Shown: one piece after another, positions 50,601 through 62,600 of the stretch | How positions within the stretch are numbered: position 1 is the first letter of the stretch | Layout: each line of letters opens with the position of its first letter | Source: Strigops habroptila | Taxonomy: Eukaryota; Chordata; Aves; Psittaciformes; Psittacidae | NCBI RefSeq assembly: GCF_004027225.2 | Contig: NC_044284.2 | Coordinates: forward strand, 14,798,501 to 14,862,500 | Length of the DNA: 64,000 nucleotides | Direction of reading: 5' to 3' | The notes under the pieces: model-generated | Database searches by the model: none | What the model saw: the letters and a program-made list of their open reading frames with translations, nothing else | Told to the model about the DNA's origin: nothing | Translations under genes and position numbers: made by a program

Positions 50601-53600
50601 ATCTCAGATTACTCCCTTGCCTGTGTTGTTAGAAAGAATAAATACCCCCTGAGAGACAGGAAAGCTTCGGCCCACCCAAAGCATCCGGAAAAAGCTATTT
50701 CTAGCAAAGCCATTTGAATCACCTGTACTATAGGTCAAAGCATTCATAGTCACTAAGGTAGTACGCAATGTTGACAGCAGTAGGAGATGCAAGAAGTTCA
50801 TGCAGCTCTACATGTACAGAAATTCTCTACTTTGGCTGCTATGCTCCAGCAATTTCTCTTAAGCACATATGAACTCTTGTTTTGGAAGAATTTCATTTTA
50901 GGTGAGTTTTCACAGCCATTATTGTAAGAAAAAGCCCCTTTCCAAGTTTTAAGTCTGTTTCAAGGCACAAGTGGCTTACAATATTTCAGATACAATGGTT
51001 GTTAGGTTTTAAAACAAACAGATAAAAACAAACAAACATCTCAGAACAATGACATATTTTTCCTCAGCAGCCTACTAAATCATACATTTTTGCAAACATA
51101 CATCCTCAAGCAGGCAGCTGGCATGCAACATTTCAGCATGAAATTGTTGTATTTTAACAAACAAATACATTCTCACATAGCTAAATCTTTGGCAACCCCA
51201 AGAGCAAGCAGAGTTACTGTCCTGCTCTACACATGTGGATAGCAGAATACAGCTTCTGCAACACTGCTATTCAAACTACATTGGAGACACCATCATTATC
51301 CCACCAGCCTTCCAAACATGAATGCCAACTATCTTCTACGACTGGTAAAGTTGTAAGTCAATGTTTTGTGTGATAAAGAAACAGTTTGAAAAACCAAGTT
51401 TCCATTCTCAGCAACATGACCAGCTTCACTTCACTGAGAATGGTTAATCGTGAGCCACTAGCCATCTAGCAACCCAGAGCAGCTAGTTTGCAGACAGAAA
51501 AAGTCATCAGCTTCTGTAGCAGTAGGTGCCCCCACAACTCTGCCGTGCTGCAAGAAAAATGGGGCAAGCAGCACTGCTAAGGACCACAAAAGCACCTCAT
51601 GCAGAAGTTTCTGACCTGCACTTTATCACCACCCAAGTTCAGAATGATGTGAATAACCCTCTCTCCAGTGCTGTCCAGTCCCATAGACACCACTAAACAC
51701 TTAAGATAGGGGCACTGGGTAGTTATTACAGTCTGCCTTATGTTCCTTCCAAATCCAAAGCCACTGCAACATGTCTATAAATCCCCAAAGGCTGCCATCT
51801 CACCCAGTAGCCACCTCACACAGTAACACACTTAGGATGCAGTCACATAGATCCTGCAACAGAGTTATGGTTGCTTCACACAGGCAGGAGCAGCACTCTG
51901 GGCTGCCAAAGCTGCCAATGACTGAAGCTAAAATTGCTTCCATGCTTAAAAAAGGGCAGGCTGTTCCATAATGCAGCACAGGCAAGTTAAGTCACCCCTG
52001 GAGCACTGCAAATAAGTTCCAAAAAAAAATCACTGCTAATATATTTTAGCATGGGGAGAAGAGGAAAGCTCTGTATCCCAGACCACGTGGAGAGGAGAAA
52101 TTGTCTGATGCAATTTCACATAGTGAAGCCCAAAATACCCACCACTGGTGAAACATGAGAATGATAATCAATGAGATTTCAAACAAGTCTAAACAGAGCT
52201 CCAGCTACTGCAACAAGCAATTTAGATATGCACCAGTTGCTTGGAAAGTAGTTACTAATCCTATATTTTGACTGTCCTATAAAAGCAAGTACGTTTAAGG
52301 ACACAGAATTCACTGAGATACCAATATGAACTTCATACTGATGAGAAGTTTTAAAATATTTGTCTTATTTTACCTAGCTATTTATAGGTTTGTTTGGGTT
52401 TTTTTTTCATGCACCTACTCTGAAGAGTAGGTGAAGTGGCTAGGTGACATTTTCTAGAATTCAAATTATTTTGCATTTATCTTGAGAGAGTTGTAAAGAT
52501 ATTTTTGACTTTACATGAAAGCTTTCACGCTTGTTCCCAAAACATTATTATTTTTTAAGATCTGTATGACATTCACTTTAAAGTTTGTAGGCTTTTGTGT
52601 GCTAAGATTATCTGCCAGAAAAATATATCTGCAGAAATTAAGTAGATCTAGAAGTTTACTGCTGATTAAGACAAAAAAACCCACCACATTTTAGTGTCGA
52701 TAACATCCCTTCTTACAATCCTAATAACTTTATCTACAATCTTAAATAATATGCTAATTATTCTGCAAAATAGTTCTAATTCTCTTGTTTCAACATCTTC
52801 AGCACAGACTTCACTAACTAGCTCTTTTTACTGAATCAGTTTTTTACTGAATCATCTGTTCATTACAGAAGAATTTTTGCTTGGTGGTGGTGGAGAACCA
52901 CAACTAATAGGAAAAGGGATCAAGCCTCAAACCTGCCTTTCAATGTATTTTTGTATTGCAAAAGGAGGTGGTATTACAAGGTAATGACAGGACTTCTCAT
53001 AACAACCTTCAACCTTAGTAGCTATGTCCTATCACCATGTTCCATAGCAGAGACTACAGACTCCAGCAAACAACAGACCATGCTAGGGAACTATCACAAT
53101 AGTTACTAATCATTTACTTGTAAAATCTTTGATGCAATAGTATCCAGCAGCCACAAATACAGAAAATCAAGAATTTTTCCTTCTTTCACCATCCCTACAG
53201 AGCAGTTACACGGTACCAAGATACATATTCTAAGTGCAAAACCAACTGCAAGTCAAATGCAAGTACTTCCCCCTCGCTGATCATGTTTCCCTTTCAGTAC
53301 TACTGACATGCTATGTCCAAGAATTCTACCATTAAAAGCTGTAAGATAAGAAAACCTCGATTTGGGATCCCCCCACTTCTGCGAATGGAGGCTGTACTGA
53401 AATATCTCCCTGTGACAGAGGTAATTAAAAAATAAAGTGAAATGAATTAAAACTGTGTGTGTATGTACATACATAAACACATAGCACACGAAAGATCTCA
53501 CAATGAAATCAGAGGTTTGTAAATGCCAATGCACAGCTGCTTTTTCTTTCCCCTCCTTTTTTTTTTTTGAAAATCAACAGATTCTGTGAATTCTATTAGA

Positions 53601-54476
53601 ATCCATATGAATGCACCAAGTGATTTTCCTCTGCTGTCTACTCAATAGGGACAAAGAGAGTATTATTCACAGGTAACAAGAGGGATGGTAAAAAGGCTGG
53701 GCAGCAAGGATGTGGCTCATTAAGGGAAGAACTAAGGAATTCATTAAGGTGCACAGTGAGGCACAGCAGCTTTGTAAGTATTCTCTGATGTGCCAATAAT
53801 GTCATAACAAATACCTAAGTAAACTAGCTAAGTAGTTTTCCCTTACATTAACATTGGTTTCAGTGTCACTCGAGCTGTGGCCATTTACAATTTCACTAAT
53901 ACGCTTGATCTTTTCTCCAAATCACACAACAAGCCTGGCACCCAAACACTCCTCTGGGGATACCTCAGCATCTTCCACCAAACTTAGAACAGCATTCTAG
54001 CGAGAATGTAATAAGCCATAGCACGGTTTGTTTGTTTGTTTTAACAACACGATGCAGTTACTTATCTTAGTAGTGTGACAGGCAGCCATTCTGCTAGGAA
54101 GTTTCCACACCGTCACAAATCATTTATTTTTCAGGCAATTTTTAAAATGCTTCTTTACAAAATGCAATATAACTGATACGCTCCACATTTAAAATCATAC
54201 CATCCAAGCAGTCTACCAAATCATTTCCTCCACCAGCAGCATGAAGACGGAGTGCATTGTGACACCTCATACATATTTAATAATAGCCTGATAGGCTGTC
54301 ATTAACATCAAACAGCAATCTAAGTTTGCTACATTAAACATGATCCCTGTGTTAAGAGGACAATCACAAAGTGCCTCCAAGATTGAGCCTGTAAGAAATA
54401 CCCACTGACTTAGACAATGAGGCCAACTGCACTGAAGAAACTATTATTCATACACTGGATTTAAAAGGGGGAAAAT

Positions 54477-54530
54477 AAAAAAAAAAAAAAAAAAGGGGGC
54501 GAAAAAAAAAGCAGAGGAAAAAAACAAAAA
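54477..54530. repeat. A-rich low-complexity stretch
   Basis: A-runs are broken by GGGGGC and by two copies of AAAAGCAGAGGAAAA. This is a low-complexity repeat with no wider structure. Confidence 0.8.
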
Positions 54531-55570
54531 AGCAGAGGAAAACGAAAAAGCTTCAATGGGTCATAAGACCAGACATGCCATAAGGCAATCTGTCACACAG
54601 TACTCATATTAATAACTGTTGTGTCAAAACTGAACATTCAAAAGAAAAGACAAACCTTCCTTTATGTTTTATGAAATGTAAGCCCACAGAATTAATAATT
54701 CATGAGATGGAGAAAAATATCAGATTTGGATATAAATATTAACAGAATGCTGTCAACCTGTTTAGAACCAAATTTTTACTGTCCTACCTTGCAATTATCA
54801 ATCTAGAAGCGAATATTCTTCAAAAGCTCAAAAAAACCCCAATCAGTATGAAAGTCATTAATGAAGAAATTAACATTCTCTATTCATGTAGGTCCTAAGC
54901 AAAACAGCAGAACACCTTTCCGTGCCTGACAGTTGCTGGGTGAATGCTAATTGACTGGCATTATTTGTTCCCAGAGTTGGACTGCATTGACAACAATAAT
55001 GTCGGTGTGAACACAAGAAAGTACACCAAAGGGACACAGTAAAGCCAAGACCCAGTGGAAAAAGGGTACGGAAAGAGGGCAGTAGTTGTCAGATGATAAA
55101 CAAAGATGACACAGCTAGTTAAAAGTTATTCAGAATACAAAGTTTATACACTGGTGCTTGGATAAATTTTTGCTATTAACTAAAAAACAGGCATTTAAAA
55201 ACTACAAAAGAAAGCAATTAACCCATAATGCACAACCACATTTTGGTTAAGTTCACTGCATGTGACTTCAACCAAATATGAAAAGTATTTTCAGAATAAT
55301 TGTTAGCCTCAAGATAAAGAAATATTCAACTACACCTATAAAATGATGCAGTTATTTCCATTTTAATCTTTGTTTGCTAAAGTGGTTAGCAGTTGAAGTT
55401 CAAGATCTAGAACAAACTTCTGCCTTATGACGCCAGCCTTCCTCTGCTTTCACTATCATTAAAGAGAACAGACTATTGGAAGCCAAACACAACTATGCTG
55501 AAAATCAGGAAGGCAGTCAAAATGCATTGATTTAAATAGCAGTGACATTTAAATGGCTTTTCTTTACAGG

Positions 55571-55650
55571 TTTTTGAGGGGTTTTTGGATGGGGGTTTTT
55601 TGTTGTCTGTTTGGGGTTTTTTTTTGTTTTGTTTTGGGGTTTGTTTTTTT
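55571..55650. repeat. G/T-rich element with four G-runs near a NEK7 donor
   Basis: The plus strand is almost only G and T, with G-runs at 55578-55581, 55591-55595, 55613-55616 and 55636-55639 separated by T-rich loops of 9, 17 and 19 bases. In the NEK7 transcript this is an A/C-rich stretch with CCCC runs, about 270-330 nt after the donor of the exon for residues 88-124. C-rich and CA-rich intronic tracts can bind PCBP, hnRNP K or hnRNP L proteins; a role here is only inference. Confidence 0.6.
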
Positions 55651-55908
55651 TTCCCTTCTCCCCAGCAATGATATAATTTTGGTCTATTTCTGTCCCCATC
55701 TGCACTCACATTCTGGGCCACAGTGTTAAAAAGTACTTACATAAGCACCAACATTGGGCATACATAAAAGTCAGTTTAAACACTCCACTTTTCTCCACGG
55801 TTCCTGACATTTTCACTGCATTTCACCCAGTGTTGAGCACACAGAATGACAATCCAAAGAAGTTGCACACTACAGGCTGTAGTTTTTTTTTTTAAACTTA
55901 ACACCTAC

Positions 55909-56019
55909 CTTTATCATTCTAGAAAGATCTCCAGCATCTGCTAATTCCAACACTATGTTCAGTTCATTGTCTTCAATGAATGAGGCATAATATTTAATTA
56001 CATTTGGATGATTCAGTTG
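55909..56019 (-). CDS. NEK7: NEK7 coding exon, residues 88-124 (N-lobe to hinge)
   Basis: The exon encodes 37 residues beginning [11 protein letters not shown] and ending DLSRMIK, phase 0 at both ends. The acceptor reads CTTAG and the donor GTAGGT. It holds strands beta-4 and beta-5 and the hinge segment LELADAG. Tyr97, the residue that points into the active site and holds NEK7 in its autoinhibited 'Tyr-down' form, is present, as is Arg121, one of the positions reported at the NEK7-NLRP3 contact in mammals. The translation is identical to human NEK7 as remembered. It is separated from the preceding exon by only 547 bases, the shortest intron of the gene here. Confidence 0.96.
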
Positions 56020-56566
56020 CTAAGAAAGCAGAATAATAATGCACAGTTTAGTGTAGAGCATGTATTACCTATCCAACAAATGAAACATTCTCATTTAGGC
56101 AAACAACCGTCTACCCCCCCCCCGCCTTAAATATATTTCAGTGTGGTACAAAAAGTAGATGCTTATGAGAATCGTTTACAGACAAATATTTCTGCAAGAA
56201 TGTGATGGCATTTTAGGGTCAACATCATGACTGAACTTGCAATTTTAGGATTTTGCTTCAATGTATCTATTCAATAGCATGCTTAACTGTTACCCAAAAG
56301 GGCAAAGCCAACTTTTAAAATCAATACTTTACTGTACACAGGACACAGTTATTTACAATACTGTGGGTTTTAGCAGAAACTTCTACAGTAAGAGTTACCC
56401 ATTTTTTCCATAGGATTTACTTCTCAATGTTAATTTTTAAAGCAATAAACATTACATAATCCCTTAAGTGAGAGGTTTAAAAACTCTACAAGTGGACACC
56501 CCAAGTATATCTATGAAAAGCAACATACTTCTATGATGGCCACATATTTTTAACCGAATCTTTTAC
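56020..56566 (-). other. NEK7: NEK7 short intron between exons for residues 67-87 and 88-124
   Basis: This is a 547-base phase-0 intron, GTAAAA to CTTAG. It includes C10 at 56114-56123 (G10 in the transcript), about 95 bases before the acceptor. Nothing else is recognised. Confidence 0.9.
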
Positions 56567-56629
56567 CTTAAGAAGATCTATTTCTTTGATGCAGTCAGCA
56601 CGGGCTTTGGCATCCATTAAATCAAATAT
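56567..56629 (-). CDS. NEK7: NEK7 coding exon, residues 67-87 (kinase N-lobe, alpha-C helix)
   Basis: The exon reads ATA TTT GAT on the minus strand and translates to 21 residues beginning IFDLMDAK and ending EIDLLK. It starts and ends in phase 0. The acceptor is CATAG and the donor is GTAAAA, a slightly weak donor. By human numbering it carries the alpha-C helix glutamate Glu82, which pairs with the ATP-anchoring lysine encoded in the missing upstream exon. It also carries Cys79. No difference from human NEK7 is seen. It is the most 5' NEK7 exon in the window; I searched 56630-64000 for the glycine-rich loop (GRGQFSEV) and did not find it, so the intron upstream runs past the window edge. 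Confidence 0.95.
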
Positions 56630-59600
56630 CTATGCACAAGAGAGAAAACATTTTTATCAAGTGATAAAAATACAGTAAATTGAATAATCACTATCATTTT
56701 TCCATAGCATCCATAAAGCAATCCAAGTTATGCATTTCATGGCAAGACATACCATTGCAGTAAGAAATACCCCTAATGCTCTGATGTACCGATTTACTGC
56801 TAGATCAATTCTTTTAGCCCCCTCGTAGGAAACAAGTCCATTGTAAGTACAAGTTTTCCAATGACTAATTGCCACCTCTGTGTATCTGTTCAAACACACA
56901 GCAATAATTCAGCACATTTCCTTCAAGTTGTTTCTAATCCAAATCTCGGCATCCTCTCCCATTCCTACCACACCATTATCACAAATGGATTCTTTCTAGT
57001 ACTGAGCATACCTTTTTTCTCTGGTCTTTTGCTACAGTCTTCCTTTTCTATTCTAAATAATGCATACTTTTACTCACCTCTCTCAGGATCAAAATCGCAC
57101 TGTCGCCTCCAATTCTTTCTCTCCCATTTCCTTCCCTTCAGCAAGCAAAGAAGTGACTTGGGTTCTGTAATTTGTTTACTATTGCACTTTTTTCTAAGCC
57201 CTCATCTGTCACTTTGACTTTTACAGCCTTTTACAGTTGGATATCTCTGCTCTTCATTTTTTTCTGTCTTCCATCTGCTCCAAATTACTTTGCAATGTAT
57301 CTCATTTTTGCCTCCTTCAGTTAACCACATTACATTCCACTAACCTCAATTTTTGTTTGGAGTAATTTTTTCCTGCCTTTAGAGTCCTTGTCCCCATTCT
57401 ACAAATCTGTATTTAATCCACTGTCTTTATTATCACTCCCTTTTTTTTCCACCACCTTTGGGTTCCCTTCCCACATCACTTGCTCAAATGTACATCTTCA
57501 TATACTGCCACCAACTAATTCCCTTAGAAATGACAAAAATGTTACTTCTGAAAGGAAACCTTCTTCTGTCATTTGAAATTACTTTCTGAATAAATACATT
57601 TTAAAGAAGAAACAAAACAAACCCCTCATCAAGCCGTGTGTGGTCTGCATACTATTACATTTCAAGATATCCATTTCCAGAGAAGCGTAAGAGACACGTA
57701 CTGTGAGTTTTAGTAAGTGCCGTAACATTTATGAGATTACTTTTTCCAGTTATATCTTTTCAATGCACATTTCTTTCTAGATAGTCTCAAGGAAAAGATG
57801 TATTATGTGCTGTGAAGATCATTGGTACCTGGTTCCATCAGCTCAAAATGATCAAAAGCTCAACAGCTGACAACTTCCATTTCTTACCTCTCCACCAACC
57901 CCAGAAACAAAATAAGGATTCACAGCATTGAGTACTGAATGTGTGCAAAGAGGTCACCTCTTAATCTGACTGCGTAACTGCTGATGTGACCAACACCTTC
58001 TTTCACTCTCCCCAAAGAAGATCAAACAAATCAGGAAGTCCACATATGATGTGCTAAACCTCATCGTCATTTTCTATGCCACTATGCACAGTGAGTTTGT
58101 CATTCTCCTCAAAGTCAAGGACTACAGATTTCATGCATGGAGCACAGTCCTTGCAGAACACACACACGCTCTTGGCTAGCCACTACTTCCCTTCAGACAT
58201 CCAATCTTCTGTCTTCAAAGCTGGCATAAGAAAAAACAGCCTGGACTGGATACAAGATTCACTTTTTGACAGAAAGACAACTCTAAGTCAAGAATTGAAA
58301 TTCCAGACTTGTAAATAGTAAGAAAAAAAGGGGGAGTAGGAAAGAAAGAGAACAAAACTACTTACCAAGAAAGAAAGGGAAAAAACCATCCCACAACTAC
58401 TTGTATATTAGCACGAGGATGATGGGAAGTAAACAGACTAAGCTAGAAGCAATTATTCAAGGAGAAGACTGTAGGTGACGTAAACACTTAAACTTGAGAA
58501 GCACAGCAGGGTAGGTCACAAGAAAGGAATGCTAACACTAAGAAATAAACCAATTTCAGATGTAGTAGGAGAAAAAAGTTAGCAATATATATATGAAATT
58601 ACAAGTATTAAAAGGTAAATAACACTGATGGAAAAGACAAAAGTTTATGAATTAGGGTTGGGAAACTTAGTGATGGAGATGAAATAGCCTGCATCTGTTA
58701 TAGATCTCAACTCTGAACAAAAAACCCCAAACACTACTCTTTAATCATTTTGACAATAGATTAGAGTGCTAGTTTTTTGTACGGTCACGAAGGACTGTCA
58801 TGATTTTTTTTTTAGGAAACACTTAGCAAAGTTCTAAATATGAGAAGCAGCACATTAACTGAGGAAGTACTTGGAAGGTGTGAGATCAAAATTGCCTTTC
58901 CCTGTAACCTAAGAGACCAGGCAAATGGAAAATTGCATACCCTCTTGCCCAAAAACAGTCGACGAAAGTGTGAACAGGGGAGCAGGGGAAAAAGTGACCA
59001 GTGTAGGGGCACGTCTTGAAGCGTCACACTTCTGCTAAGTTCTAGATAATAGTGAGATAAGAATATTCCTTATAAATGTTACAGGCATAGACAGAGAACT
59101 CCAAACACACTGGAGAACCTAATCAAAGCTGCAGAAAGAATTTTAGACTGAAAATTGCCCACAAATTATCTACTTGTAACACTTGGAGAGATTACCCAGA
59201 GCACAATTTTAAGATTCAAACCCAAAAGAGTTTCACTGTGTGAAAACACAGGGCAGTTTGCCCCTGTTAATGACTGTTCCAATATGCCAAGGGGCAAGTC
59301 AACATACCTATACCAGGACTATTTCCCTACACACCTAAACAAGCAAATTTTGCAAGCAAGTTTTTGTATAAGCTATGCTTCTAACAGGGACATAAATTGG
59401 TACCTCTCATAAAGGAATAACAACACAACAAAAATAAAACCCTAGACTCAGGACTGTGAAAGATGTAGGATTAAGGCACATGAAAGAAAGACAAAATTTT
59501 GTTTGTGTATTCTGGCTAGTATTCCTAGTACTTCTAATTTGTTATTAAACAGCCTGGAGTAAGACTAGACTAAGCAGCTGCTCTCATAAAAGGACAGAGT

Positions 59601-62600
59601 TAGGTTTTATAAACATGACTCCCTATACTTTTGCTACACTTCATACAGCATAGTGGCAAATATACTCACTTTAGCTGAAGCTGTGATATTTGAAATGTTA
59701 CTTTACTAAAATAAAGCAAGACAGAAAAAGTGAGTCTTATTTAATCCTTACAATCTGAACATTCACTGTATATCATTCTCGAGGCTCTCCATTAGACTTT
59801 GGCCCAGATCTAACCCCAAAAGAGCATTTCCCAGAAATCCAGAATTTCAGTTTCACAGACATTAACCTCCTCCAACAATAACGCTGGGGGGAAGAGGGGA
59901 ACCACACACAACAACCCAAAAAAACCCCAAACTAAAACCAAATAAAAACAACCACACCACAAAACCCACCAAAAATCACTCAGTCATGGCCTCTGAAGAA
60001 CTGCTGCCCTGCCATACCAGATTGAAACAGCTTGCAGAGATTTTCTTTCTGAATAGATTATCTTTCCACTTTGCCAAACTGCTGCAGTTCAGATCAGAGG
60101 CCCCTAGTGTAATAAGCCATGTCAGCTCACACAAGGAAGCTACTGTAAACGCAACGAGAAAACCTCCGTGCTTCATCACCAGAAGATGACTCAACACTGA
60201 AGAACATCTCACACTGAAAAATAGAACCCGCAGTGAAAGATTTTAAGAACATCCTTTCAAGTGCATGTCAAAATTACACATGGCACCTGGCAGCGCTCAG
60301 CTTGTTTTGCAGGAGCTGCCGCAGACCAGATGATGGTGCAGGAGAAGCTGTCCTTTGCTTGCGGTTTACTGTCGGCTGGCCATTAATGTAACAATATGAA
60401 GGATGTCAGTACTTCCATTGCAACTGTAACAGCTTATAGCATTGCAAGCAGACTAATTCCATCTTCAGCTACTATTACGCCGGAAGCCAAGCTGAAAGGT
60501 CAGCTTAAGCTCCCCCCTCCCTAGCCTGAGTGTTGCACACAGATTTATCCATCTCCCACGATTTGTAGCCTATAAGGACAGTACTGACATTGTTGTTAGC
60601 AGGCCACAGACCTCAGACTGCCACAGAAACCAACTGCCTAAGGACTTGCAACCTTTTGTCTGGACTTCTCTTGGCCTGCACTTACTTTCTGCGCTTGGCT
60701 TTAACTGTAGCAGCCTATGCCTTGCAGCTGAGTGACTTAACTGTAACAAACTCATTACAGTCAAATGATTTCTCTCTAACTTGCTTTTAGATTCAGCTCA
60801 GCTTTGTGCAGCTGCACAGTCTTAAGGAAATTATAGCAGATACAATAAAGGTCTAACAAAACCAGAGTGATTAACATCTGTAAGCTTTTCGATCAGCACA
60901 AAGCATCAACAACTGACTGTTTGAAAGCACCCAGCAAAATCCCATGTAGAGCCACCACCAGCATCCTACTGCCAGCAGAGCTCAGGGGATGATGCTCCAT
61001 ACACTGATTATTGGAAACTAGCAGTAATTAGACTACAAGTGTTAGCATCACTGTAACGGGCTAACAATAAATACTGTCGCATTTTGATTAGACTGCTAGG
61101 GCATTAATTAGACTAACAATAAATACTAATTCTTGACTCCACACATGAGGTCACGATCACAGGGTAATTCAGGTTGCGGGTGTGTTTCTCTAGTCAGCAC
61201 AAATTGCACAGTGTAATACACTTACTTAAAATTTTAATTCCCCCCCCCAACTTCTGTTTTCAAGTACTATGATAAACATTTCTACAAATGAATTATGTTT
61301 GCTGTGGAAAATCTGATAATAAGCAACAAATATAGTAAATATGTTTATGATGTTCCATTTTTCATGAAGAGCGTAACCAAAAAAATCTCGTGGTAAGCAC
61401 TATACTTCAGTTAGCAATTACTGTGAAATTCCTGAAAACAATTAGGAAAATACAGCTGAAGAGACTTGAGAGCATTTTTAAAGCCCTTAGCCATGTTTTT
61501 TTCCACTTAGCAAGAACACTAACTGAAAGAAAAAGTCCACTTTTAGCTCTCAGTTTTTTTATCTCCTACTGCAATCAATATCATATGAAGGCAGAGAAGG
61601 ACAAGCATATATAGATACTTATTCCAAAACCTTCCCCTCTGTGTGCTATGCAACTAAGGGATCTCTTTAGCAACTCTGCATTGAATCACTTCTCCAGTAC
61701 CTTCATGTGAGCATAGGTTATAATTCTATTCTTTCAGCATTCTAGAAATGTCAGATGTAAGTACTGTCAAGAGATACTGGTATTTTTAGAATAGTTTCTA
61801 AACTACTGTAAGATGCAGAGCAGGAAAACTGTCCCCTGTGCAGCCATGTAAACTAAACAAAGAGGTTGCAATACATGAAACTAACTTCCTGAGTGAAGTT
61901 TGTACATACATGCTCACACACACAACTAGAGCTCCTAGAAAGCTATGTGCAGAGCAAGAAGGTTTAGAAACATTTAACCATCAGATGGAAACCAGCAGGC
62001 CTTAGCTTCTAAGCGTAGGCTGTATCTGATCAATTACCACCTACGAACTTAACTCATCATCTGAAGTAACATGCCTACTTGGGAATCTACTTGATTCCTC
62101 TTGCTCTGAAGTCCATCACTTTTCCAAGTTTTCCTTTTCAGTATTGAAAAGCATAAAGATCTTTCTAACCTCACCATTTAAATGTGAATTTAACTTATTT
62201 CTGTTTGAAATCCTGTATGAAATAAAAATACTAAAAAGTATTTCCAAAGCAAAACACAAGCATGACTGCTGTAACATAAACCTGCAGACAAGTAAAATAA
62301 AGACTTGATTGCACATAAATATTAAAAGATACCATACTGAATAGCAACAACAAACGTTATTTTGCCACCACAGTACTACTGTGCTGAGACAATTGTGCTT
62401 CATAAAGTGTGAAATTACAAGTGCTTTCCTAAGATTAATTATCTCTAATTCAGGCCTGAAGTAGCAATCCATTGACAATGCACAATGAATAATGAATGTA
62501 AGTGCTAGATAAAAGGATTCATTGTCTGAATCTCTAACAGGGGTCTACAATTCCGGAATGAAAGTGAAAGAAAGGTGGAACAATGTAAGGCAGAAATGTA

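Larger units (their letters stand above)
41226..55908 (-). other. NEK7: NEK7 intron between exons for residues 88-124 and 125-160
   Basis: At 14683 bases this is the largest complete intron here, phase 0, GTAGGT to TTTAAG. It contains a CA microsatellite (42191-42213), A42 (46181-46222), an AAAT array (46394-46414), a CR1 fragment (49886-50092), a pyrimidine-rich block after it, an A-rich stretch (54477-54530) and a G/T-rich element near its start (55571-55650). Open frames up to 103 codons show no recognisable product. Confidence 0.9.

Noticed and set aside
56861..57217. Plus-strand open frame of 118 codons
   Set aside because: It is produced by the C/T-rich block. The Ser/Leu/Phe-rich product matches nothing known to me.
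62116..62478. Minus-strand open frame of 120 codons inside the upstream NEK7 intron
   Set aside because: No family resemblance, no splice context as a NEK7 exon, and Cys/Phe/Ile-rich composition typical of AT-rich random sequence.
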